A stretch of 64,000 nucleotides of DNA, taken from Porphyra umbilicalis. Taxonomy: Eukaryota > Rhodophyta > Bangiophyceae > Bangiales > Bangiaceae. The notes under the pieces are model-generated. The model saw only the letters and a program-made list of their open reading frames with translations, had not been told where the DNA came from and did no database searches. The translations under genes and the position numbers were made by a program. Below, one piece after another: positions 42,014-51,023 of this stretch (the stretch's first letter is position 1; every line of letters begins with the position of its first letter). The stretch is taken from assembly GCA_002049455.2 (NCBI GenBank), contig KV918831.1:1-64000 (forward strand), given 5' to 3'.

Positions 42014-42706
42014 ATGGCCGCCAGCAAGGCGCGGTGTTACACTGTAGCGGGCAGTCCCTTCTCTGCTGCCGCGTCTTTGGCCCTGCCGGGCGGGCATGCT
42101 AAGGGGCGGCCCGGCTCCTGGGGTGCCGTGGCACCCACCACCCACACCGTCGCCACCCGAGCAGCCGCCGCCGCCCCAGTCGGTGGCGGCGGAGGACTCG
42201 GGCGGGAGGAGCTTTCCCTTCCCCCCCGGGCGTGTGCGGCGGCGGGGTGCCCCGCCACCTCCCCGCCGGTGCACGCCGTCACCGACCACCGCGTCATTGG
42301 CGTGGGCGCGCGCCCTCAAGGCATTTCTCCCGTCCGACGGGTGGTCCGTGCAGCGGTGGCGCGGTCGAGGTGGGACCCCCTCCGTGCGGTGGCATGGAAT
42401 CGCAACCGCCACACGCTCGCCGTGGGGGGGAAGGGGGGTGGGGGTGTTAGTGTGTTTGTGCGCTACCGTTTGTGGCACCTGTCCGGTCCGGCGGGCGGCG
42501 GCAGTGGCGCGTCCGCCTCCTCGTCGGCAGCCGCGCCGGCCTTCGTCTTTTGCTGGCTCGCAGGCCGTCGTCGCGGGAAGCGTTTCGCGCGGGTAGGGGT
42601 CTTTCGACGGGCGGACCGTTTCCGCGAACAGGGCGCCATGCGTCGTAGCGGCGACGGCGGCCCGACCGCCGCCGCCGTATCGCCTGGCAACCCGCCGCCG
42701 GGGTAG
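42014..42706 (+). CDS. Hypothetical ORF in a GC island
   Basis: ATG start, 230 residues, beginning MAASKARCYTVAGSPFSAAA. Ala/Arg/Gly-rich with no recognised domain. The island stands out from AT-richer flanks, which is the only support. Confidence 0.2.
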   Translation: MAASKARCYTVAGSPFSAAASLALPGGHAKGRPGSWGAVAPTTHTVATRAAAAAPVGGGGGLGREELSLPPRACAAAGCPATSPPVHAVTDHRVIGVGARPQGISPVRRVVRAAVARSRWDPLRAVAWNRNRHTLAVGGKGGGGVSVFVRYRLWHLSGPAGGGSGASASSSAAAPAFVFCWLAGRRRGKRFARVGVFRRADRFREQGAMRRSGDGGPTAAAVSPGNPPPG

Positions 42707-42927
42707 CGGGGGCGAGGAAGCGCGCGTGGGTGGTCACAGAGCACGGCGACAGAGCGGCCAGGGGAGCATTCCCCCGCCGTGGCGGGGCTTCGACAACGGT
42801 ATCGGGAGGGCGTGCCGGGGTCGAGTGCTGGCGTGCTGTCGGGGAATGCCCTGTTTCGGCCTAATTGGAATGACGCTCGACAGACAGTAAATACAAAATA
42901 CTATCACTCTGGTCAAATAGTTATAGC

Positions 42928-43010
42928 GTTCAGCTCATTTATAGAACACTCACGCTATTGGACAAGCCTCGTTCAGCTCATTCATAGAACACTCACGCTA
43001 TTGGACAAGC
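42928..43010 (+). repeat. 40-bp tandem duplication
   Basis: GTTCAGCTCATTTATAGAAC... at 42928 is repeated at 42971 with one substitution (period 43 bp). Confidence 0.9.
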
Positions 43011-43264
43011 TCTTTTGCGACCGTTACGAGCAATGAATCATGAGACTGGAGCTTCCGCGTCGGCTTCCTCGGCGTACAGTAATCGGGGGTCCATCGAGGG
43101 TCCATCGAAGATCCATCGAAAGCGTGCCTCGATGGGGTTCTCAAGGCCCATCGAGAATCCTTCTCGATGGACATTCCTGCCCGGCCGACGATGGTGCGGC
43201 GCAAATGGGTGGACGACCTGAAGGATGTGGAAGGGACCAGGGTACAGTCATGATTCGCTTATGT

Positions 43265-43302
43265 GCCATTCACTTGGAGAGCATGCTCTACAAGTGAATG
43301 GC
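43265..43302. repeat. 38-bp palindrome
   Basis: GCCATTCACTTG, GA, GAGCATGCTC, TA, CAAGTGAATGGC: nearly perfect inverted symmetry. Confidence 0.85.
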
Positions 43303-44528
43303 CCCTAGAGCCTCAGGACCGCGATCTCTCGCGATCTCGGACTGAAATAGGGTGCTACTTTTGTGGCGCACCCCTGCCATGAAAACGCATAACGACTGTA
43401 TGTGGCCACGTCTCTCAGCCAGTGCCCATGTGCTGTCGGCGACGAGGGCACACCATAACATACTTGGTGTTCCAAATTGAAAAATTACTTTCCGCAGCTG
43501 CACGCTGCGCATAGTTCTTTCGCAGATTGGTGCATGCATGGACGCAGCTGCACAGCTTCTGCGAACGGGCCTCAATCCGAGCGGAGCGGGTTCGCAGAGC
43601 CTGCGCATATCGCTGCCGAAACGCTTTTGGCCACTCATAGGCGCACACGTTGTGCTCTTAAACGGTTCGCAGATCGTTCGCAACCGACGTTGTCGGGTAT
43701 GCTCTGAAGTGCGCGCCGGTGACTCTGCTCGGGATCGTCGTGTGGTGTCGGCTGTCTTTGCTGGGGCGCTCCCCTTATTTTTACGGAAAAAGCACGCCAA
43801 AAATTGCCTCTACCGGTTGACAGGCGCAGTGGCAATATAGTGGCTGATCACCTGAAATCGCACGTTCTGGTGAGCAGATCTTACGCAGTGCTCGAGTATT
43901 TGACGTTTGGATCGGGCGACCAGCGTTGTGCAATCAAAGTTCGGTTCTATTTGGTTCGTTCAAAGGTAGTGTCAAACGACCGGACGTTCGGATGTTTTGA
44001 CACGAACTGTACTTGACGGGCAGCGCAGCAGGCGCGGCAGACGCTGCCCGCTGCCCCTACGGGTGGCGGCAGCGGCGCGACACTGACGCGGCGGTCGCGC
44101 CGCGTCGACTGCGGCGGTGAAAGCGGCGACGCGGCACCGGTTGCCGCGGCTGACGGCCGCCGCCGCCGGCACCACCGTCGCCGCCACCCGACGCTGGAGC
44201 CGACACGGCGGGCACCGCCGGCGGTCGACCGCCGCTCTTGACGCGCTGGTGGGAGGGACGGGCGGCTAGGTGGGGGCGGGGGGAGGGGAGCACCGCCACT
44301 GGCGGCGATCATGCGCCCAAACGCGTGCGGGCGTGTTGGCGCCAGGGCCGGACGGAGGCCGCACGCAAGGCGGGGATGGGGTGCCCGGCCCGCGGCCGGC
44401 CACACCTGACGCGGGGGCCTCTATGCCCGCCACGACTGCCGCTTCGGCTTAGGTGCGGCGGAGCCCCGCATGACACTGCATGAGCAATGCAGTGGCACGC
44501 GGGAGGGAGGCCGCGTGGGGACGCGGCT

Positions 44529-44533
44529 GGGGC
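44529..44533 (+). repeat. Target-site duplication GGGGC, left copy
   Basis: GGGGC directly precedes the 5' LTR of the copia element and recurs at 49367-49371. Confidence 0.85.
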
Positions 44534-44762
44534 TGTTGAGCCGGCAGGCTTTACGGCCTCGGCTAACCCTGCGGTGGTACTTGCGTGGGAGTAGATTTGG
44601 GTAGCCTATTAGACAGCGTGTGTAGAGGGCGGTGAGTTTTAGCAGGGCGATCGACCGGTAGGGTCGGTCGGTCGGGATTTACCCTGGGCCGTGCCCATAT
44701 CGGGGCGACGGCGTGGTGCCGGTGGGCACTCGGGGGGAAAAACCAACGCGTGTTTCTCATCA
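44534..44762 (+). repeat. 5' LTR of copia element
   Basis: 229 bp, TGTTGAGCCGGCAGG ... TTTCTCATCA. Paired with 49139-49366. Confidence 0.95.
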
Positions 44763-44777
44763 GGTTATGGGCCCAGC
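44763..44777 (+). promoter_or_regulatory. Primer-binding site for a tRNA-iMet half molecule
   Basis: GGTTATGGGCCCAGC directly follows the LTR. It is the complement of the initiator tRNA-Met anticodon stem-loop (GCTGGGCCCATAACC, with the CAT anticodon). Priming from a cleaved tRNA-iMet half is established for Drosophila copia and yeast Ty5. Confidence 0.85.
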
Positions 44778-44966
44778 TAGCGCTGGCACACCTGGGGTCA
44801 CCTGGCTTCCCTTTCCCGTGCGGCACACCACCCTCGGGCGCGGGCGCGCGTTCACCCGGGCGGGATCTGACACACCCGCCCGGGACCAACAGGGGACCTG
44901 TGGCCGCTACTGCCTAGCGGCAGGGCGGCGGGACCTCCTCACTTCCCCTCACTCGGGGGCGGGGAG

Positions 44967-46499
44967 ATGGAGGGGGAGTCGTCCCGGGGCCCGCAGCCCC
45001 GGTTCGACAAGCTCGACGAGAACTACAGGACGTGGGCTACGTACTGCAAGGCCTACCTCTAGAATCGAGCCGTGTGGTCGGCGGTGGTGGAGCCGCGCCC
45101 GCTCGTCACGCTGGTCCCGGTGGGGGATGCGGCGACGGCCGCCGCGACGGCGATGGCAAAAGAGCAGACCAGGGCGGCGGCCGCCTGGGACCGGAAGAAC
45201 GAGGTCGCACTCTCGGACATCATGATGGCGGTCAAGCCGCACCTGTTGAACACTGTGGAGGACTGCGTCACGGCCAAGAAGGCGTGTGACAACCTGCACA
45301 TCCTCTTTGAGTACGACACAAACTCCCGTCGGGCCGAGCTGGAGCAGGAGCTGGCCGTCCTCAAGATGGGCGGCGGCGAGACCATTATCAAGTTTGTGGG
45401 GCGGGCCAAGGGATTGCGCAACGACCTGGCCACGGCGGGGGTGGTGGTGAGCGAGCACTCGATGGTGCTGCATGTGCTGCGGGGGCTGCCCTCGGGCAAC
45501 GGCATGATCAAGACCGTGCTAGAGAACCTGCCGACGCCATTGCGCTTACCCGCGGCGACGGCGAAGCTGCTAAACGTGGAGAAGCAGATCAAGGCCAACG
45601 ACGGCGGCGGCGCGCCCCCGACGGGGCAGGCGTTTACGGCGGGCGAAAAACCCGTGGCCCCAACGACGGGGAAGGGCAAGCGGAAGAAGACGTGCTTCTA
45701 CTGCAAGCGGCCGGGCCACTTTGTCAACGAGTGCCGCACTCGCAAGGCTGACGACGCCAAGCGGGGCGGGGACGGCAACAAGGGCCACGGCACGGGGGGG
45801 GAGCGTATGGGCTTTGCGGCCCGCGCCCCCCATGCGGCGGACGGGGTCCAGTCCCTGGCCAACAACGCCAACGTGTGGCTTGTTGACTCCGGCGCCACCC
45901 ATCACATGGCGACTGGGCGCGGGGATTACATGCTGTCCAAGGAGGAGAATGGGGCGGGCATCACGCTCGCGTCTGGGGGCATGGCCGCAGTGGTGGGGGA
46001 GGGGACGGCCACCATCAAGACGAACGGCGAGTACCGGGCGAAGACGATCACCCTGGACAACACCATGTGCGTCCCGGAGCTGCGGGAGAACCTACTCTCG
46101 GTGGCTACGGTAGACAAGGTGGGGGGCGCCGTCGCCTTCCTCGGCGGCCGGTGCTACCTCTTCCAAGAGGCAGACACCATCCGCGAGACGGGCGTGCTCG
46201 CGAAGGCGGGCGCGACGGGCGCAATGGACCTGCGCGGGCAATACATGCTCGGCGGGGGGGGCGGCCCACCCGAGGCAATGGTGGCCTCGGCGGCCGTGGC
46301 GGGGGTGCCGGTGATTTGGCACCGCCGGTTCTTCCACTTGGGATTCAACAACCTGGCCAAGGCGGCCAAGATTGTGAAGGGGCTACCCCCGTCAGAGGTG
46401 GTCCCGGAGCGCGTGGCGGGGGCCATCTGCCCCCCTGCGCGCAAGGCAAGTTGGCGAGGGCGCCTCACCCGGCGTCCACCACCACTGCCCCCCGCATGA
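44967..46499 (+). CDS. Copia Gag, protease and integrase N-terminal zinc region
   Basis: ATG 44967 starts MEGESSRGPQPRFDKLDENY in the same frame as the rest, but TAG 45060-45062 interrupts after AYL. Downstream are copia-type Gag sequence (EVALSDIMMAVKPHL; LRGLPSGNGMIKTVLENL), the CCHC knuckle CFYCKRPGHFVNEC (near 45694-45735), the protease motif WLVDSGATHHMA (near 45876-45912) and the GAG-pre-integrase WHRRFFHLGFNNLAKAAKIV (near 46318-46377). The frame is lost at TGCCCCCCTG (about 46429). Adding one C restores the expected second CxxC cysteine and joins the frame of the integrase core. Confidence 0.88.
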
Positions 46500-47563
46500 C
46501 ACTCATTCACTCGGACACGTGCGGGCCCTTTTCCCTCTCTCTGGGGGGAGCGCTGCACTTCGTCACCCTCCTCGAAGACAAGACAAAGCTGCTATTGGCC
46601 GTCCCCATCGCGGCCAAGAGCCACACCGGGGCGGTCCTGCGGGAGAAGATCCCCATGCTGGAGCGGCTGTGTGGCGACAAGGCCAAGAGGATCAGGTTCG
46701 ACGGGGCGAAGGACTACGTGACCAAGGAGATGATTGCCTGGTACGCGGCGGCGGGCATCGACTACGAGGTGACCCCGCCGTACTCGTCGCAGAGTAACGG
46801 GGCGGCCAAGCGGATCAACAGAACGATCAAGGAGATGGTCCGGTCCGCGTTGGCGGATGCGGGCATGGGGCAGGAGCTCTGGGCGGAGGCGCTGGCGGCC
46901 GCCGTCTACGTGCGCAGTCGGTCGCCCCATGCGGGGTGCGAGCTGACGCCCCGGGAGGACTTCACCGGCGAAAAGTCGGACGTGTCGGGATTCCGCGTGT
47001 AGGGCTCCAAGGCCTACGCCCTGCAGCCAGACAAGCTGCAGCCCGGGATGAGCCCCAAGACCATGGAAGGGTACATGGTTGGGTACGGGGCGGGGGGCTT
47101 GGGCTACCGGGTAATGAACCCGATCAACAACACTGTTGTGGTGCGGCGGGACGTCGCCATCGACGAGACTGGCGGGATGGCCAAGACGGGCCAGCCGCCC
47201 AAGGGCGTGCACTGGCACGAGGGGGTCGAGGCACCGGGCGAAGGTCGCGAGCCTGCGGCTGGGGGCACCCCTGCCCCCACACCGGGGACGTCCCCGGCAC
47301 TCACCCCGTCCTCCTCGGGCACTGGCCCGACCACCGTGGGGGTGGCCCCCATTGAGGACGCCATTAAGGCGCCCCGATGAATGGCCCTCCCTCCCTCCGA
47401 CGACGAGTCGGGGAGCGAGGAGGAGGAGTTGAGGCGCTACCCGGTGAGGAACCGGGTGCCCCCCCGGCACTAGGGGGGCGGCGCCAACGCGGCAACCACG
47501 ACCACCGCGGCTGGAGGGGGCAACGGGGTCCTCCGCGACCAGCTTTCCCCGCCGCCCAAGGAC
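46430..47563 (+). CDS. Copia integrase core and linker
   Basis: The open frame gives the catalytic core: IHSDTCGPF (first Asp, near 46504), FDGAKDY (second Asp, near 46700) and PPYSSQSNGAAKRINRTIKE (near 46770-46830). In the third motif the usual catalytic Glu position (NGxxER) is Lys (NGAAKR), so this copy may be inactive. The frame meets TAG at 47000-47002 where relatives have Trp (FRVWGSKAY). It then continues (GSKAYALQPDKLQPGMSPKT) through a Pro/Thr-rich linker with TGA 47378-47380 and TAG 47471-47473. All three stops are one G-to-A change from TGG. Confidence 0.82.
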
Positions 47564-48793
47564 GTGCAGGAGGCGCGAGCGCGGCCGGACTGGCCGAAAT
47601 GGAAGGCGGCACTGGAGGTGGTGGAGGCGTCGATGACCCGCAACAAGGTGTGGCGCGTGGCCGACAAGCCGAGCGGGCACCGGGCGTTGCGGACGAAGGT
47701 CATCCTGGACTACAAGTTCAAGCAGGACGGGATGCTGGACCGGTACAAGGCGCGATTGGTCGCGCTGGGCTGCGGGCAGCGTCCCGGGAGGGACTACCAC
47801 GAGACGTGGGCGCCGGTCCCCTCGGCACCCACCACGCGTGCCTTGCTGGCTACGGCGGCGGCGCGTGGATGGCACGCCCACCACGTGGACGTGCGGACGG
47901 CGTACCTGAACGCGTCGATGGACGTGGACGTCTACTTGATCATCCCCGACGGGTTCACCGATGCTGGCAAGGAGGGCATCATGCTCAAGGAGATGTACGG
48001 GACCAAGCAGGCCGGGCGCCTGTGGCGGACGCACTTGCACAACGCCCGCACGGGGATAGGGGCCGTCCAGTCGGACGCTGACCCATGCGTCTACCACATC
48101 ATGGTGGACGGGCAGAAGGTCATCGTGGAGGTGCACGTCGATGACATCATCACGGCGGGCAAGAACTTGGAGGCGGTGCTGAAGGTCAAGGCCATGATCG
48201 GGCAGGTCTTCGACATCCGCGACCTCGGGGAGGCAAGCGACTACTTGGGCATGCAAGTCAAGTGGAACAGGAAGGCGGGCACAGTCTCTCTCAGCAACCC
48301 GCGCCACACCGCGGGGATCCTGGCGGACTTCGGCATGGAGGACTGCAAGCCCAACGTGACACCGATGGTGCACGGGCTGGTGCTCGGCGACGGCGAGCGG
48401 TTGGAGGAGCCCAACCGGTACGCCGAGCTGGTGGGCTCGCTGCTCTTCTTGGCCAACCAGACCCGGCCTGACATTGCTTTTGCCGTGGGCCGGCTGGCGA
48501 GGCGGATGGCCATCCCCACGGAGGGGGACATGGCGGCCCCCAAAGGGGTGGTACGTTACCTCAAGGGCACCAAGGACATGGGCTTGGTCTACGGGAAGGC
48601 CGAGAGGCTGACTGGGTGGGCAGATTCGGACTGGGCGGGCCACGTGGGCACGCGCAAGTCTACTACTGGGTTTGTGTTCACCCTGCATGGTGGGCCCATC
48701 TCCTGGCGCAGCCGTCTACAAGGCTTGGTCACCTCCTCTACCATGGAGGCTGAGTACGTGGCGGCGTCAGCAGGCGTCAAGGACAGCCTGTAG
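47564..48793 (+). CDS. Copia reverse transcriptase and RNase H N-terminal part
   Basis: A 409-residue frame. RT motifs include WAPVPSAPTTRALLA (near 47811), VDVRTAYLNASMDVDVYLII (motif A region, near 47887-47945), MYGTKQAGRLWRTHL (near 47993) and VHVDDIITAG (catalytic DD, near 48131). RNase H follows with GWADSDWAGHVGTRKSTTGF (near 48616-48675) and MEAEYVAAS. TAG 48791-48793 interrupts at SL-*-LRRL, where copia elements conserve Trp (LWLRRLL). The frame is continuous with the preceding linker. Confidence 0.92.
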   Translation: MQEARARPDWPKWKAALEVVEASMTRNKVWRVADKPSGHRALRTKVILDYKFKQDGMLDRYKARLVALGCGQRPGRDYHETWAPVPSAPTTRALLATAAARGWHAHHVDVRTAYLNASMDVDVYLIIPDGFTDAGKEGIMLKEMYGTKQAGRLWRTHLHNARTGIGAVQSDADPCVYHIMVDGQKVIVEVHVDDIITAGKNLEAVLKVKAMIGQVFDIRDLGEASDYLGMQVKWNRKAGTVSLSNPRHTAGILADFGMEDCKPNVTPMVHGLVLGDGERLEEPNRYAELVGSLLFLANQTRPDIAFAVGRLARRMAIPTEGDMAAPKGVVRYLKGTKDMGLVYGKAERLTGWADSDWAGHVGTRKSTTGFVFTLHGGPISWRSRLQGLVTSSTMEAEYVAASAGVKDSL

Positions 48794-49078
48794 CTGCGGC
48801 GGCTGGTCGGGTTTATGGGGGAGGACTCCAGCCCGGTCACTCTCAAGGAAGACAACCAGGCCTCCTTGGCCTTGGCGACCAACGGGGCCTTCTCGGCCAA
48901 GAGCAAGCACGTGGACGTACGGTGCCACCTGGTGCGGGATAACGTGACGCGGGGCGAGGTCTTCCTGGAGTACGCGCCGACGGAGGAGATGCTGGCAGAT
49001 GGCTTTACCATGGCCCTGGAGGGGCCCGCCTTCCTCAAGTTCCGACAGGGGCTGGGGGTGCGGGTGGTTTGTGAGTAG
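48794..49078 (+). CDS. Copia RNase H C-terminal part
   Basis: Same frame after the TAG: LRRLVGFMGED, KEDNQASLALA (near 48847), KSKHVDVRCHLVRD (near 48898) and the end GVRVVCE at TAG 49076-49078. This carries the last conserved Asp and His regions of the copia RNase H. Confidence 0.88.
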   Translation: MRRLVGFMGEDSSPVTLKEDNQASLALATNGAFSAKSKHVDVRCHLVRDNVTRGEVFLEYAPTEEMLADGFTMALEGPAFLKFRQGLGVRVVCE

Positions 49079-49128
49079 AGGGCACGGCTCACGGGCTGTG
49101 TGCCCGTGTGACGTAGGTGTGCCTAGGC

Positions 49129-49138
49129 CGTGGGGGGG
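49129..49138 (+). promoter_or_regulatory. Polypurine tract of copia element
   Basis: GTGGGGGGG directly precedes the 3' LTR, as needed for plus-strand priming. Confidence 0.65.
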
Positions 49139-49366
49139 TGTTGAGCCGGCAGGCTTCACGGCCTCGGCTAACCCTGCGGTGGTACTTGCGTGGGAGTAGA
49201 TTTGGGTGGCCTCTTAGACAGCGTGTGTAGGGGGCGGTGAGTTTAGCAGGGCGATCGACCGGTACGGTCGGTCGGTCGGGATTTACCCTGGGCCGTGCCC
49301 ATATAGGGGCGACGGCGTGGTGCCGGTGGGCACTCGGGGGGAAAAACCAACGCGTGTTTCTCATCA
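49139..49366 (+). repeat. 3' LTR of copia element
   Basis: 228 bp, TGTTGAGCCGGCAGG ... TTTCTCATCA, followed by GGGGC. Confidence 0.95.
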
Positions 49367-49371
49367 GGGGC
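49367..49371 (+). repeat. Target-site duplication GGGGC, right copy
   Basis: Matches 44529-44533. Confidence 0.85.
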
Positions 49372-50660
49372 TGCGGCGCGCGGGGGCGCGGCGGGTGCGG
49401 CCAAAGGGACGCGCCGCGTGGAGGCGTGGAGACGAGCGCGCCGCGATACGGCGCGGCGGGGGAGGCGGAGCGCGGTCTGGCGTCACGTCTTGCCCCTTTG
49501 GGCGCGGTCTGGCATCACGTGTTGCCCCTTTGGGGCATGCCCCAGTGGGTTCGCCTCGGCCCCGGCAAGCGCGGCTTACAAAGGCAAGCCAAATGATTGG
49601 ACACGGATGGTCCAAGTAATGGGACCCCCGGCGATTCATTGGCTGGCTGACACGACACGACCGGGGACGAAATTGGGTCACTGGGGGTCATGGGGGGGGA
49701 GCCGCGTGGCGGCTGCCGCCACGTCGGCACTACGTGGCGCACGGGCACGCAGGCACGGGATGAGTGGGCTCGGGTGCGACGGCGCGGGGGAGCACGCGGG
49801 GAGGGCGTGCGTCGGACCAGGCGCGGGAGCGCGGGGGAGCACGTGGGGAGAGCGTGCGGGGGCACGGGAGTGCCCGGACGGGGAGCTGTGTGCGCCGGCG
49901 GGGGCTGGCGCGCTGGGGGCAGGTGCGAGCAGCGCCGGTATAAGAGGGGCGTGCAGAGGGGCGAGGTAGCCCAACATGCTCGGTAGAGACTTTGGCTTCC
50001 CACCCCGACCAGCTCACGAGCGGGGGCGGACGTACGTCGTTACGACGGTGTGCGCGCGGTGGCTACCTCTCTCAGGGATCCAACAGGGCGCCGCACCCCG
50101 CGTCGCCCGACGGCGCCAGCGGCGTCACCGCCGGTCTCGTCGCGGCAGGGTCCCATTCCGTGGCCACCACCGCCCGCCCCTGTGCCGCCGCCGTCGCCAC
50201 CCCGCCACACACCCGAGGCGCGTCAGGTGCGGCAGCGCCGCGCCGCGGCGGCGGCGGTAGCGGCGGTGGCGCGCGGCGCCCGCCACCCCCCGCACCGTCG
50301 GTGGCCCGTGGCGCACCGCCGGTGGCGCCGCGGCGCGGCCGCGCGCCGCCGTGCCGCCGCCGCGGCACGGCGCGCCCGCGGGTGGGCCCGCGCCGAGGCG
50401 CGGCGCGCGCGGCGCCACTGCCAGCCGCCCGGCGAATGGCGCCGCACGCCGCCGCCACGGTCGGCACGCGTCGGACCGCCGGCCGCGGGCGGGGGCGGTG
50501 GTCCCCCCCCCCTCCGCCCCGCCCAGTGCCGCCACTGCGTGGCCGGCCGGCCGCCGCCGCGACCCGCCGCCGCCCCCACGGTCGGCACCGTCACTGCGTC
50601 GCCGCAAACCGGGGACGCGGGCAGGGGGGCCACCACCCCTCCTCCCTCCCACCCCCGCGC
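49372..50660. other. GC-rich intergenic sequence with a TATA-like box
   Basis: TATAAGAGG at 49938-49946 lies about 35 bp upstream of an ATG (49976), but the ORF that follows is Arg/Pro-rich and unconvincing. Long ORFs on both strands of 50060-50660 are compositional. Confidence 0.45.
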
Positions 50661-51023
50661 AGTGGTGACTAACTGGGGGTAGGACACATATCCCATTTTG
50701 AGCCATGTGGACCCACATTCGGTCACGGAATCGGCCTGTGTCCCGCACGTGCGGGGTCACACACGCAGATTTTTCCCACAAACCTTTCTGGCTGATACTT
50801 CCTGTCTTCTGGGGTTGGATGTCTTTACACCGCCAGAAGCGTCTCGACGAGAGGAAGAGCATCGCGCCTAGTCTGGCCGCCCAAGTGGACAGGAAGTGCG
50901 TTTCACAGAGGTTTGAGGGAAAAATGTGCGTGTGTGACCCCGCACAGGCCGATTCCGTGACCGAATGTGGGTCCACATGGCCCCAAATGGGATTTGTGTC
51001 CCACCCCCGGTTAGTCACCACTG
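50661..51023. mobile_element. 363-bp foldback element with long inverted arms
   Basis: The left arm (CAGTGGTGACTAACTGGGGG... from 50661) and right arm (...CCCCCGGTTAGTCACCACTG to 51023) are inverted copies over about 120 bp, including CATGTGGACCCACATTCGGT and CACGGAATCGGCCTGTG. The centre is unique. CAG...CTG ends resemble the other small elements here. No clear target duplication. Confidence 0.8.

Larger units (their letters stand above)
40274..44533. other. Intergenic stretch, mostly lower GC
   Basis: It holds the conserved distal block (40610-40920), clusters of CATCGA/TCGATG motifs (41573-41690, 43085-43175), a GC island (42010-42720) with an ATG-initiated ORF, a 40-bp tandem duplication and a 38-bp palindrome. 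43990-44470 is GC-rich, resembling the block at 34340-34560. Confidence 0.5.
44534..49366 (+). mobile_element. Ty1/copia LTR retrotransposon (full length)
   Basis: 4.83 kb between LTRs of 229 and 228 bp, flanked by GGGGC. The order is Gag (with zinc knuckle), protease, integrase, RT, RNase H, which is the Pseudoviridae (copia) order, with integrase before RT. Coding frame changes once at a C run (about 46430), and stops interrupt it at 45060, 47000, 47378, 47471 and 48791. The LTRs differ by about six substitutions and one indel. Confidence 0.95.
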
